A DNA stretch of 45,619 nucleotides. It comes from Maricaulis sp. GTDB lineage: Bacteria; Pseudomonadota; Alphaproteobacteria; Caulobacterales; Maricaulaceae. Positions 17,648 to 23,905 of this stretch are shown in pieces. The position numbers and the translations under genes are program-made. The stretch's first letter is position 1. Each line of letters opens with the position of its first letter. Under the pieces are notes generated by a model. That model did no database searches. It was not told where the DNA came from and was given only the letters and a program-made list of their open reading frames with translations. The stretch lies in NCBI GenBank assembly GCA_029251785.1, contig JAQXCQ010000042.1:1-45619 (forward strand), given 5' to 3'.

Positions 17648-17662
17648 CGGCAAGAATTGCCC
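17648..17662. promoter_or_regulatory. FlbD/ftr-like palindrome upstream of flagellin 1
   Basis: CGGCA-AGAAT-TGCCC, one base off the perfect CGGCA-N5-TGCCG palindrome. It is about 115 bases upstream of the flagellin 1 sigma-54 promoter. Similar elements recur before other flagellar units here. Caulobacter ftr (FlbD-binding) elements have this kind of sequence; that identity is inferred. Confidence 0.5.
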
Positions 17663-17762
17663 TAGTGGCAAAATCGCTCGGCACAATGCCGCGTCGCTCG
17701 CCATGCGTTTTACTGGCTCCAAATAAATCAGCGTCTTTTCAGACCCTTAGTTCGTCTGCAAC

Positions 17763-17779
17763 TCGGCATGCCAATTGCG
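17763..17779 (+). promoter_or_regulatory. sigma-54 promoter of flagellin 1
   Basis: GG at 17765-17766, ten bases, GC at 17777-17778, in the context TCGGCATGCCAATTGCG, close to TGGCACG-N4-TTGC. The expected transcription start is near 17790, about 64 bases before the ATG and immediately before the leader hairpin. Confidence 0.75.
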
Positions 17780-17790
17780 CGGGTCACGGT

Positions 17791-17805
17791 GGGACAAAAC
17801 GTCCT
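17791..17805 (+). promoter_or_regulatory. flagellin 1 leader hairpin (candidate FlbT element)
   Basis: GGGAC-AAAAC-GTCCT: a 5-bp stem (including one G-U pair) and an AAAAC loop at the predicted 5' end of the mRNA, 48 bases before the start codon. Equivalent hairpins occur in all five flagellin leaders. Confidence 0.6.
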
Positions 17806-17853
17806 CGGCCGGAGAATACCGGTTCATTTACTTCCAGAATGGAGGACTAACCA

Positions 17854-18681
17854 ATGACGCTTTCTGTCAACACCAACGCTGGGGCCATGATTGCCCTGCA
17901 GAACCTAAATACGACGAATATGGATATGAGTGAGGTTCAAAAACGTATCAGTACCGGCTTGAATGTCGCCGGCGCAAAGGATGATGGCGGTCGTTATGCC
18001 ATCGCCCAGCGCATGCGTGCGCAAGTCGCAGGATACGGTGTCGTACAACAAAGCCTCAATGGGGTCCGTTCCATTGTAGATGTCGCCTTGGCGGCAGGTG
18101 AAGGTGTTTCGGACCTTATCATTGAAATGAAGGAGAAGGCACTGGCCGCATCGGATGGCTCGCTGGATTCTGCATCGCGAACCGCTTTGAATGAAGATTT
18201 CAAGGCTTTGCGTGATCAGATCAGCAAAATGGTCTCCAATGCGTCGTTCAACGGGACAAATTTGATCAATAACACGCAGACGTCGGTATCTGCCCTGGCG
18301 AACCAGGACGGATCCAGCACGATCTCGATTGTAGATGAAAACCTGAATCTCGGTGGTGCAATCGTCACCCTCGCGGCTACGGCATCATTTGAATCGGCAG
18401 GTGCTGCGACGACGCTTGCGGGTACATTGTCAACGTCTCTGAACAATCTCAACAGTGCCTTGGCGCGACTGGGTACTGCCAGCAAGTCTCTCGAAATCCA
18501 CAAGGGTTTCGTGACCAAGCTGGCGGATGCCCTGGAGCAGGGAATAGGAAATCTGGTCGACGCGGACCTGGCGAAGGAGAGTGCAAGACTCCAGTCTATG
18601 CAAGTTAAGCAGCAGCTGGGCGTTCAGGCGCTTTCGATTGCCAATCAGAACCCGCAGACCATCCTGTCCTTCTTCCAGTAA
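17854..18681 (+). CDS. flagellin 1
   Basis: A 275-residue flagellin of the short alphaproteobacterial type with D0/D1 helices and only a small central domain. The N-terminus reads MTLSVNTNAGAMIALQNLNTTN and the C-terminal block QSMQVKQQLGVQALSIANQNPQTILSFFQ is the conserved D0 helix. It starts with MTLSV like flagellin 5, unlike the MATIN of flagellins 2-4, and is clearly diverged from that trio. GGAGG eight bases before the ATG is the strongest ribosome site among the five. It has its own sigma-54 promoter and a strong terminator. Exported through the flagellar type III system; probable FlmG substrate. Confidence 0.97.
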   Translation: MTLSVNTNAGAMIALQNLNTTNMDMSEVQKRISTGLNVAGAKDDGGRYAIAQRMRAQVAGYGVVQQSLNGVRSIVDVALAAGEGVSDLIIEMKEKALAASDGSLDSASRTALNEDFKALRDQISKMVSNASFNGTNLINNTQTSVSALANQDGSSTISIVDENLNLGGAIVTLAATASFESAGAATTLAGTLSTSLNNLNSALARLGTASKSLEIHKGFVTKLADALEQGIGNLVDADLAKESARLQSMQVKQQLGVQALSIANQNPQTILSFFQ

Positions 18682-18690
18682 GTTCGTTGA

Positions 18691-18724
18691 TCGGGGTTGC
18701 CATCTAGGCAACCCCGATTTTTTT
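18691..18724 (+). terminator. terminator of flagellin 1
   Basis: An 11-bp perfect stem, TCGGGGTTGCC (18691-18701) and GGCAACCCCGA (18707-18717), with a 5-base loop and a seven-T run. A textbook Rho-independent terminator nine bases after the stop. Confidence 0.95.
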
Positions 18725-18768
18725 CTGCTCCGTTGATGGGGGCGGATAGGTTTGCCTGCAATCCGCAA

Positions 18769-18783
18769 TTAACTGTTTATTAA
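18769..18783. promoter_or_regulatory. CtrA-type box upstream of flagellin 2
   Basis: TTAA-CTGTTTA-TTAA, an exact TTAA-N7-TTAA match to the CtrA consensus, 170 bases upstream of the flagellin 2 sigma-54 promoter. Binding is inferred. Confidence 0.5.
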
Positions 18784-18801
18784 GCATAAATTATTGCCGA
18801 C

Positions 18802-18816
18802 CGGCACGGATTGCCG
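18802..18816. promoter_or_regulatory. FlbD/ftr-like palindrome upstream of flagellin 2
   Basis: CGGCA-CGGAT-TGCCG, a perfect palindrome with a five-base spacer. Its centre is about 140 bases upstream of the sigma-54 promoter, a distance typical for an enhancer-bound activator of the FlbD/NtrC type. Confidence 0.6.
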
Positions 18817-18938
18817 GGTGATTGTGGGGTTGGGCGGGCATCTTTTGCCGTGCTGTTTGCTTGGTGGGCAAGGATGGCTAGGCAAAAAGCGCCTTGCGAA
18901 TCAGGCGAGTTAAGAAAAATCGGCAGGTCAAGTCTTTG

Positions 18939-18955
18939 TTGGCACCGCCCTTGCA
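18939..18955 (+). promoter_or_regulatory. sigma-54 promoter of flagellin 2
   Basis: TTGGCACCGCCCTTGCA: GG at 18941-18942 and GC at 18953-18954 exactly ten bases apart, nearly the full TGGCAC-N5-TTGCA consensus. The expected start is near 18966, one base before the first leader hairpin. Confidence 0.9.
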
Positions 18956-18966
18956 GTTTGGTCAGT

Positions 18967-18998
18967 GGGTCAGAAGACCCGAGGGACAAAACGTCCCT
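18967..18998 (+). promoter_or_regulatory. flagellin 2 tandem leader hairpins
   Basis: Two adjacent hairpins at the predicted 5' end: GGGTC-AGAA-GACCC (18967-18980) and AGGGAC-AAAAC-GTCCCT (18982-18998), one base apart. The ATG follows 30 bases later. Candidate FlbT-responsive element. Confidence 0.65.
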
Positions 18999-19028
18999 GT
19001 ACATAACCAGAATGGGAAGGGCCAAGAA

Positions 19029-19853
19029 ATGGCTACTATCAACACCAATGCCGGTGCGATGATCGCACTGCAAAACCTCAATAAAACAAACATGGATATG
19101 CAGCAGGTTCAGACGCGCATCGCGACTGGCCTTTCCGTCGCGACCGCGAAGGATAATGGCGGTATCTATGCGATCGCCCAAAAAATGCGTGCGGATGTAA
19201 AGAGTTTTGAATCTGTCTCCAACTCACTGGATCTTGCCACGTCCACTGTTGACGTTGCTATCGCCGGTGGTGAGGCCATTTCCGACCTGTTGGTTGAGAT
19301 GAAAGAAAAGGCCCTGGCGGCATCTGATTCCTCTCTCGATTCGTCATCGCGTACGGCCCTTAATGAAGATTTCAAAGCGTTGCGCGACCAAATCGGCAAG
19401 ATCGTGTCAAACGCGACGTTCAACGGAACAAACCTGATCAATAACTCAGTGACATCGATCTCAGCGCTGGCGAATGCGGCTGGTTCTTCGACTATCTCGG
19501 TGATTGACGAGAACATGTCCCTTGGTGGCGCGGTTGTGACGCTTGCGGCGACGGCATCGTTTGAATCTGCGGGTGCGGCGACGACGATTGCAGGTACGAT
19601 TTCGACGTCGATTAATAATTTGTCTTCATCGCTTGCACGCCTTGGTACTGGTGCGAAGTCTTTGCAAATCCACAAGGATTTTGTTAGCAAGCTATCTGAT
19701 GCGGTTACTCGCGGCATTGGCAATCTGGTTGATGCTGATCTGGCCAAAGAGAGCGCGAAATTGCAGTCCTTGCAGGTCAAGCAACAGCTGGGTGTGCAGG
19801 CCCTGTCGATCGCCAACCAGGCTCCGAGCACGATCCTCGGCTATTTCCGATAA
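19029..19853 (+). CDS. flagellin 2
   Basis: A 274-residue flagellin, MATINTNAGAMIALQNLNKTN at the N-terminus and LQVKQQLGVQALSIANQAPSTILGYFR at the C-terminus. The true start is the ATG after AAGGGCCAAGAA; the open frame reaches back into the leader to 18894 but carries no start with a ribosome site there. It is nearly identical in protein to flagellins 3 and 4. DNA identity is patchy: 19197-19320 matches flagellin 3 almost perfectly, while 19382-19525 matches flagellin 4 instead, the pattern expected from gene conversion. Probable FlmG substrate; regulated by its own sigma-54 promoter and leader hairpins. Confidence 0.97.
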   Translation: MATINTNAGAMIALQNLNKTNMDMQQVQTRIATGLSVATAKDNGGIYAIAQKMRADVKSFESVSNSLDLATSTVDVAIAGGEAISDLLVEMKEKALAASDSSLDSSSRTALNEDFKALRDQIGKIVSNATFNGTNLINNSVTSISALANAAGSSTISVIDENMSLGGAVVTLAATASFESAGAATTIAGTISTSINNLSSSLARLGTGAKSLQIHKDFVSKLSDAVTRGIGNLVDADLAKESAKLQSLQVKQQLGVQALSIANQAPSTILGYFR

Positions 19854-19864
19854 GTTTTGAGGGG

Positions 19865-19883
19865 GCGGCGGTTTAACCGCCGC
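19865..19883 (+). terminator. terminator of flagellin 2
   Basis: GCGGCGGT and ACCGCCGC pair around TTA 11 bases after the stop, followed by TCTTCTC. The stem is strong but the T-run is poor, so partial read-through into flagellin 3 is possible. Confidence 0.7.
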
Positions 19884-19966
19884 TCTTCTCGCACGCGGAG
19901 ACGGACCTCATCCCCATCCTGGAGGGGGTGTGTCTCAAATCCACGCGAATTCTCCGGGAAATTGAA

Positions 19967-19999
19967 GCGGGTCAAAACGATCTGCGAGGCAAAACGCCT
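19967..19999 (+). promoter_or_regulatory. flagellin 3 tandem leader hairpins
   Basis: First hairpin GCGGGTC-AAAAC-GATCTGC (19967-19985, 7 bp with two G-U pairs), second AGGC-AAAAC-GCCT (19987-19999), one base apart and 30 bases before the ATG, the same layout as flagellin 2. The stems use different bases but still pair. No GG-N10-GC promoter is visible upstream, unlike the other four genes. Confidence 0.6.
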
Positions 20000-20029
20000 A
20001 TCAATGCAACTGTATGAAAGGGCCAAGAA

Positions 20030-20854
20030 ATGGCTACTATCAATACCAATGCTGGTGCGATGATTGCACTGCAAAACCTCAATAAAACAAACATGGATAT
20101 GCAGCAGGTTCAGACCCGTATCGCAACGGGCCTTTCTGTTGCTTCTGCCAAGGATAATGGTGGTATTTACGCTGTCGCTCAGAAAATGCGCGCCGACGTA
20201 AAGAGTTTTGAATCTGTCTCCAATTCACTGGATCTTGCCACGTCCACTGTTGACGTTGCTATCGCCGGTGGTGAGGCCATTTCCGACCTGTTGGTTGAGA
20301 TGAAAGAAAAGGCCCTGGCGGCCTCGGATTCTTCATTGGACGCGTCATCGCGTACGGCCTTGAATGAAGATTTCAAAGCGCTGCGTGATCAAATTGGCAA
20401 GATCGTATCAAACGCGACCTTTAACGGCACCAATATGATCAACAACTCGGTGACATCGATTTCGGCCCTCGCGAATGCGGCCGGCTCGTCGACGATCTCC
20501 GTGATTGACGAGAATATGTCCTTAGGCGGCGGCGTCGTTACGCTCGCGGCGACAGCCTCATTTGAGTCTGCAGGCGCAGCAACAACAATCGCTGGCACGA
20601 TCTCGACATCAATCAATAATTTGTCTTCATCTCTGGCCCGTCTGGGTACCGGTGCAAAGTCCTTGCAGATCCACAAGGACTTCGTTGGCAAGCTATCGAA
20701 TGCTCTCGAGAAAGGTATCGGCAACCTCGTCGATGCGGATCTGGCCAAGGAAAGCGCGAAGCTTCAGTCCCTGCAAGTCAAGCAGCAGCTTGGCGTACAG
20801 GCATTGTCTATCGCCAATCAGGCGCCAAGCACAATTCTGGGCTATTTCCGATAG
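20030..20854 (+). CDS. flagellin 3
   Basis: A 274-residue flagellin differing from flagellin 2 at only a few residues (for example ASAKDN for ATAKDN, SNALEK for SDAVTR). It starts with the same AAGGGCCAAGAA-ATG context. The leader keeps the tandem hairpins, but I find no sigma-54 promoter in the 176 bases after flagellin 2, so it may depend on read-through or another promoter. DNA near 20198-20321 is almost identical to flagellin 2, and a 33-base tract near the 3' end matches flagellin 4. Filament subunit and probable FlmG substrate. Confidence 0.97.
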   Translation: MATINTNAGAMIALQNLNKTNMDMQQVQTRIATGLSVASAKDNGGIYAVAQKMRADVKSFESVSNSLDLATSTVDVAIAGGEAISDLLVEMKEKALAASDSSLDASSRTALNEDFKALRDQIGKIVSNATFNGTNMINNSVTSISALANAAGSSTISVIDENMSLGGGVVTLAATASFESAGAATTIAGTISTSINNLSSSLARLGTGAKSLQIHKDFVGKLSNALEKGIGNLVDADLAKESAKLQSLQVKQQLGVQALSIANQAPSTILGYFR

Positions 20855-20865
20855 TCATAGGTCAA

Positions 20866-20888
20866 GGTGGCGGGGTTTCCCTGCCACC
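20866..20888 (+). terminator. terminator-like hairpin after flagellin 3
   Basis: GGTGGCGGGG and CCCTGCCACC pair around TTTC/TTT with one G-U pair, 12 bases after the stop. No T-run follows. Confidence 0.6.
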
Positions 20889-21191
20889 GATTGGCCCGTT
20901 CGCATTGTATACAGGTCTAGTGAAGGGAGGGCTTGGCCCTCTTTTGTCGTATTGGGGAGGGGGTTCTTGGGCTTGGGGTGCGCCCATTTGATGCTCGATT
21001 GATTGTCGATCCCGTGTTTGTTCTGGGGACTGCAATGGGTGAATCGCCTTGTCTGGCAATGCGAATAAATTTCCCAGCGCGCCGATCATGATTGTTTGAT
21101 GCCAGTTCATTTTTAGACTCTTTATCATGGCATTGGAGCGGAAAGCTCCCTTGCGACGTTAAGTAAATAGAAAAGATCAATATCTGCCGAT
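20889..21191. other. long spacer between flagellins 3 and 4
   Basis: Apart from the terminator hairpin before it and the palindromes after it, I see no gene here: the ORFs are short, lack ribosome sites and match no family. It is the longest spacer in the flagellin array and could be residue from a lost flagellin copy, though no flagellin-like translation is visible. Confidence 0.4.
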
Positions 21192-21206
21192 CGGCAAAAC
21201 CTGCCG
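21192..21206. promoter_or_regulatory. FlbD/ftr-like palindrome 1 of flagellin 4
   Basis: CGGCA-AAACC-TGCCG, a perfect palindrome with a five-base spacer, about 130 bases upstream of the flagellin 4 sigma-54 promoter. Confidence 0.6.
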
Positions 21207-21224
21207 CGCTGAGAGATAAAAACT

Positions 21225-21239
21225 CGGCAATAATTGCCT
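21225..21239. promoter_or_regulatory. FlbD/ftr-like palindrome 2 of flagellin 4
   Basis: CGGCA-ATAAT-TGCCT, one mismatch, 33 bases (about three helical turns) after the first. A weaker third copy (CGGCA-AAATA-CGCCA) follows at 21269-21283, so this promoter carries an array of sites. Confidence 0.55.
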
Positions 21240-21328
21240 ATTAGTGCGCTGGCTGGGCAGTCTCAACTCGGCAAAATACGCCACCGAATCAGGCGAATCA
21301 GAAGATCCCACCCAAGTCAACCCAATCT

Positions 21329-21344
21329 GGTCTTGTTTTTGCAA
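21329..21344 (+). promoter_or_regulatory. sigma-54 promoter of flagellin 4
   Basis: TGGTCTTGTTTTTGCA: GG at 21330-21331 and GC at 21342-21343 ten bases apart. The -12 half TTGCA is perfect and the -24 half is degenerate (TGGTCT for TGGCAC). The expected start is near 21355, one base before the first leader hairpin. Confidence 0.65.
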
Positions 21345-21355
21345 GTTTTCGCTCG

Positions 21356-21386
21356 GGTCAGAAGATCCAATGGGCAAAATGCTCAA
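21356..21386 (+). promoter_or_regulatory. flagellin 4 tandem leader hairpins
   Basis: GGGTC-AGAA-GATCC (21356-21369, one G-U pair) and TGGGC-AAAAT-GCTCA (21372-21386, one G-U pair), 28 bases before the ATG. Positions that differ from flagellin 2 still pair, which supports an RNA structure. Confidence 0.62.
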
Positions 21387-21414
21387 CGAACCAAAAACTG
21401 GAAAGGGCCAAGAA

Positions 21415-22239
21415 ATGGCTACAATTAATACAAATCCCGGCGCGATGATTGCGCTTACGAATCTGAACAACACCAACAAAGAAATGCAGAATGTTCAGAC
21501 TCGCATCGCGACTGGCCTGGCTGTCTCTTCAGCTAAGGACAATGGTGGTATTTACGCGGTTGCTCAGAAAATGCGCGCTGACGTGAAAAGCTTCGAATCC
21601 GTATCCAATTCACTGGATCTGGCGACTTCTACCGTTGATGTGGCGATTGCCGGTGGCGAAGCCATCTCCGATCTGCTGGTCGAGATGAAGGAAAAGGCTC
21701 TGGCCGGTTCCGACGCAAGTCTTGATACTGCTTCCCGCACAGCACTGAACGAAGATTTCAAGGCTCTGCGCGACCAAATTGGCAAGATCGTGTCAAACGC
21801 GACGTTCAACGGAACAAACCTGATCAATAACTCAGTGACATCGATTTCAGCGCTGGCGAATGCGGCTGGTTCTTCGACTATCTCCGTGATTGACGAGAAC
21901 ATGTCCCTTGGCGGTGGTGTTGTGACGCTGGCTGCGACGGCTTCATTTGAATCCGCCGGTGCTGCGACCACAATTGCTGGTACGATTTCAACATCGATCA
22001 ACAATCTGTCTTCGTCGCTCGCCCGTCTGGGTACTGGCGCGAAGTCCATGCAGATCCACAAGGATTTTGTCGGCAAGCTGTCGAATGCTCTTGATAAGGG
22101 TATTGGCAATTTGGTCGATGCAGACCTTGCGAAGGAAAGTGCGAAACTTCAATCCCTGCAGGTCAAGCAACAGCTTGGCGTACAGGCATTGTCTATCGCC
22201 AATAGTGCTCCAAGCACAATCTTGGGCTACTTCCGTTAA
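21415..22239 (+). CDS. flagellin 4
   Basis: A 274-residue flagellin with MATINTNPGAMIALTNLNNTNKEMQ at the N-terminus, slightly more diverged than flagellins 2 and 3 in the first 40 residues and identical over most of the rest. The start is the ATG in the shared AAGGGCCAAGAA-ATG context; the frame continues open upstream to 21244 through the leader but this is not coding. 21768-21911 matches flagellin 2 at all but three silent positions, while neighbouring stretches differ at many silent sites. It carries its own promoter, leader hairpins and a strong hairpin after the stop. Confidence 0.97.
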   Translation: MATINTNPGAMIALTNLNNTNKEMQNVQTRIATGLAVSSAKDNGGIYAVAQKMRADVKSFESVSNSLDLATSTVDVAIAGGEAISDLLVEMKEKALAGSDASLDTASRTALNEDFKALRDQIGKIVSNATFNGTNLINNSVTSISALANAAGSSTISVIDENMSLGGGVVTLAATASFESAGAATTIAGTISTSINNLSSSLARLGTGAKSMQIHKDFVGKLSNALDKGIGNLVDADLAKESAKLQSLQVKQQLGVQALSIANSAPSTILGYFR

Positions 22240-22248
22240 GTACGGTTC

Positions 22249-22275
22249 GAGTGGCGGGATCTATTCCCGCCACTC
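22249..22275 (+). terminator. terminator hairpin of flagellin 4
   Basis: A perfect 11-bp stem, GAGTGGCGGGA (22249-22259) with TCCCGCCACTC (22265-22275), and a five-base loop, ten bases after the stop. No T-run follows, so it may protect the 3' end rather than terminate fully. Confidence 0.75.
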
Positions 22276-22339
22276 ACCCCGTAACTGACGACGGGATCTT
22301 TATGGAGGCGCTGGCGCCTCTTTGTCAGCGAATGAAAAA

Positions 22340-22747
22340 ATGGCAGAAACTGGTTTTAATCCCACGCCCGTCACCGGGATACCTCCCGTTGTTAAACGGG
22401 AAGCGAGTGTCGACAAGCCTCGCGAGGACGATCAACGCGTCCCGCCTGTTCTCAAGCAAGATGCGCCGAATAGGACGCAAAATCGCATTGACGAACAAAA
22501 GAGGGGCCAATCGGAAAAGCAACATTCCGTGGAGGTTCGTGCTGACGAGATTGATGAACTCGCTAAATCGGCTTTGAAAAATTCACGGTTGAGTATCACT
22601 CGCGAGGGTGAAAGCGGTGATTTTATCTATTTGATGGTGGACCAGGATACGGGTGAGACGGTGCGCCGATGGCCGCCGGAGAAGCATTCCGACCTAGTAG
22701 ACTATTTGCGTTCCAAGCGTGCCGGCCTGATCGACAAGACCGTCTGA
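22340..22747 (+). CDS. flaG: FlaG-family protein
   Basis: About 135 residues with a disordered, charged N-terminal half and a FlaG-like C-terminal domain: LSITREGESGDFIYLMVDQDTGETVRRWPPEKHSDLVDYL, matching the family pattern of a beta hairpin followed by TGE.(I/V)R.(I/W)PPE. FlaG proteins affect filament length; the mechanism is unclear. Position between flagellins 4 and 5 fits. ATG at 22340 is chosen; a TTG at 22322 is in frame and the only GGAGG nearby (22304-22308) lies in a small hairpin, so the start is uncertain. No separate promoter is obvious. Confidence 0.8.
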   Translation: MAETGFNPTPVTGIPPVVKREASVDKPREDDQRVPPVLKQDAPNRTQNRIDEQKRGQSEKQHSVEVRADEIDELAKSALKNSRLSITREGESGDFIYLMVDQDTGETVRRWPPEKHSDLVDYLRSKRAGLIDKTV

Positions 22748-22844
22748 TCAACCCGGCAATTTCGACCGGCTGAGCAGCAACGCTCGGCAAACACCGTCCA
22801 ATTCCCCGTGTTGGAATTGAGACGAAGATCGCTACTTCATTGAA

Positions 22845-22859
22845 TTAACTGTAAATTTT
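22845..22859. promoter_or_regulatory. imperfect CtrA-type box upstream of flagellin 5
   Basis: TTAA-CTGTAAA-TTTT: one good half and one weak half with the right spacing, about 27 bases before the sigma-54 promoter. The string TTAACTGTAAAT also occurs at 33631 before the beta-propeller gene and, nearly, at 18769. Confidence 0.35.
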
Positions 22860-22871
22860 GAGATGGCATGA

Positions 22872-22888
22872 CCGGCACGGCATTTGCG
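22872..22888 (+). promoter_or_regulatory. sigma-54 promoter of flagellin 5
   Basis: CCGGCACGGCATTTGCG: GG at 22874-22875 and GC at 22886-22887 ten bases apart; GGCACG and TTTGC match both halves of the consensus. The expected start is near 22899, just before the leader hairpin. Confidence 0.85.
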
Positions 22889-22902
22889 CTACCTGTGGGG
22901 AG

Positions 22903-22918
22903 CGTCGCAAAAGCGGCG
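22903..22918 (+). promoter_or_regulatory. flagellin 5 leader hairpin
   Basis: CGTCGC-AAAA-GCGGCG, a 6-bp stem with one G-U pair and an AAAA loop, 27 bases before the ATG. The stem sequence is unrelated to the others, but loop and position are the same. Confidence 0.55.
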
Positions 22919-22945
22919 AAGCAGACCTTGCGGGAGAACGCCCCA

Positions 22946-23782
22946 ATGACCTTAAGTGTCCACACGAATACATCCGCGATGATTGCGCTGCAAAACCTCA
23001 ACAAGACCAGTGAGGATATGCAAATCGCGCAGAACCGGATTTCGACCGGTTTGAAAATTGCCGGTTCCAAGGACAATGCAGCGATTTATGCCGTAGCGCA
23101 GAATATGCGCGGCGATGTCAGTGCGCTGGGCGCCGTCAATCAAAGCCTCGATCGCGCCGCCACGATGGGCGATGTTGCGATGGCCGCAGGTGAGGCTATT
23201 TCCGATCTGCTGGTTCAGATGCGCGAGAAGGCGACAGCGGCGATGGACGCGTCCATCGATAATTTTTCCCGTGCGGCCTATGACGCCGACTTTAAGTCAT
23301 TATTGGCTCAGGTTCAGGTGATTTTGGCGAATGCTGAGTTTGACGGTGCGAACCTGCTCAATGGCTCGGTCACCGGAGGGATTGCATTCCTTGCTGACGC
23401 GGATGCTGCCCGCACAGTGACGCTCAAGACCCAGGATATGAGTATATCTGGATCGATCATCACGTTGACATCGACGGCGAGTTTAGGGTCTGTGATGCTC
23501 GCGACAAATGTTGTGGCTGATGTGAAGGCCAGTCTGGACAATGTGAACCAAGCGCTCGCGAATATGGGGTCAGACGTCAAGAAGCTCGAGGCGCACAGTG
23601 GTTTTGTGACCAAGCTTATGGATTCATTGCAGGAAGGTATTGGTAATTTGGTCGATGCGGACCTTGCCAAGGAAAGTGCGTCATTGCAGGCCTTGCAGGT
23701 CAAGCAGCAATTGGGTGTTCAGGCGCTGTCGATCGCGAACTCGCAGCCTAATATTATTCTGAGCCTGTTCCAGGGCGGTTAG
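22946..23782 (+). CDS. flagellin 5 (divergent)
   Basis: A 278-residue flagellin, the most diverged of the five: MTLSVHTNTSAMIALQNLNKTSEDMQ at the start, a different central region (VTGGIAFLADADAARTVTL) and a C-terminus ending SLFQGG rather than GYFR. The upstream in-frame ATG at 22868 lies inside the sigma-54 promoter, so translation must start at 22946. D0 helices at both ends are intact, so it should be exported and polymerise. Divergence suggests a specialised place in the filament, such as hook-proximal, as for the minor Caulobacter flagellins; that is inference. Confidence 0.95.
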   Translation: MTLSVHTNTSAMIALQNLNKTSEDMQIAQNRISTGLKIAGSKDNAAIYAVAQNMRGDVSALGAVNQSLDRAATMGDVAMAAGEAISDLLVQMREKATAAMDASIDNFSRAAYDADFKSLLAQVQVILANAEFDGANLLNGSVTGGIAFLADADAARTVTLKTQDMSISGSIITLTSTASLGSVMLATNVVADVKASLDNVNQALANMGSDVKKLEAHSGFVTKLMDSLQEGIGNLVDADLAKESASLQALQVKQQLGVQALSIANSQPNIILSLFQGG

Positions 23783-23825
23783 CCAATCTGACGGATCTCC
23801 ACCACCACGGCCAGACCTACGGCAC

Positions 23826-23855
23826 GACCTTCCCTCGGGAAGGCCGTTTTCGTTT
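23826..23855 (+). terminator. terminator of flagellin 5
   Basis: CCTTCCC (23828-23834) and GGGAAGG (23837-23843) inside a longer imperfect stem, followed by CCGTTTTCGTTT. Confidence 0.75.
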
Positions 23856-23905
23856 GCGCGACTCAATGCATTGATGACCAATGGGGCCTAGCAACAGGGT
23901 GATTC

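Noticed and set aside
17679..17691. CGGCACAATGCCG as a further ftr-like site
   Set aside because: It is a perfect palindrome, but its spacer is three bases, not five, so it is off by two bases from all other copies; kept only as a possible variant.
18801..18817. CCGGCACGGATTGCCGG as a sigma-54 promoter
   Set aside because: It contains GGCACG and TTGC, but GG and GC are only eight bases apart; the sigma-54 spacing is ten. It fits better as a palindromic protein site.
18894..19028. Upstream in-frame extension of flagellin 2
   Set aside because: It reads through the sigma-54 promoter and the leader hairpins, and the conserved flagellin start MATIN begins at 19029. The same holds for 21244-21414 and 22868-22945.
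20917..21180. Minus-strand ORFs in the spacer between flagellins 3 and 4
   Set aside because: Low-complexity, overlapping one another in different frames, no ribosome site and no family.
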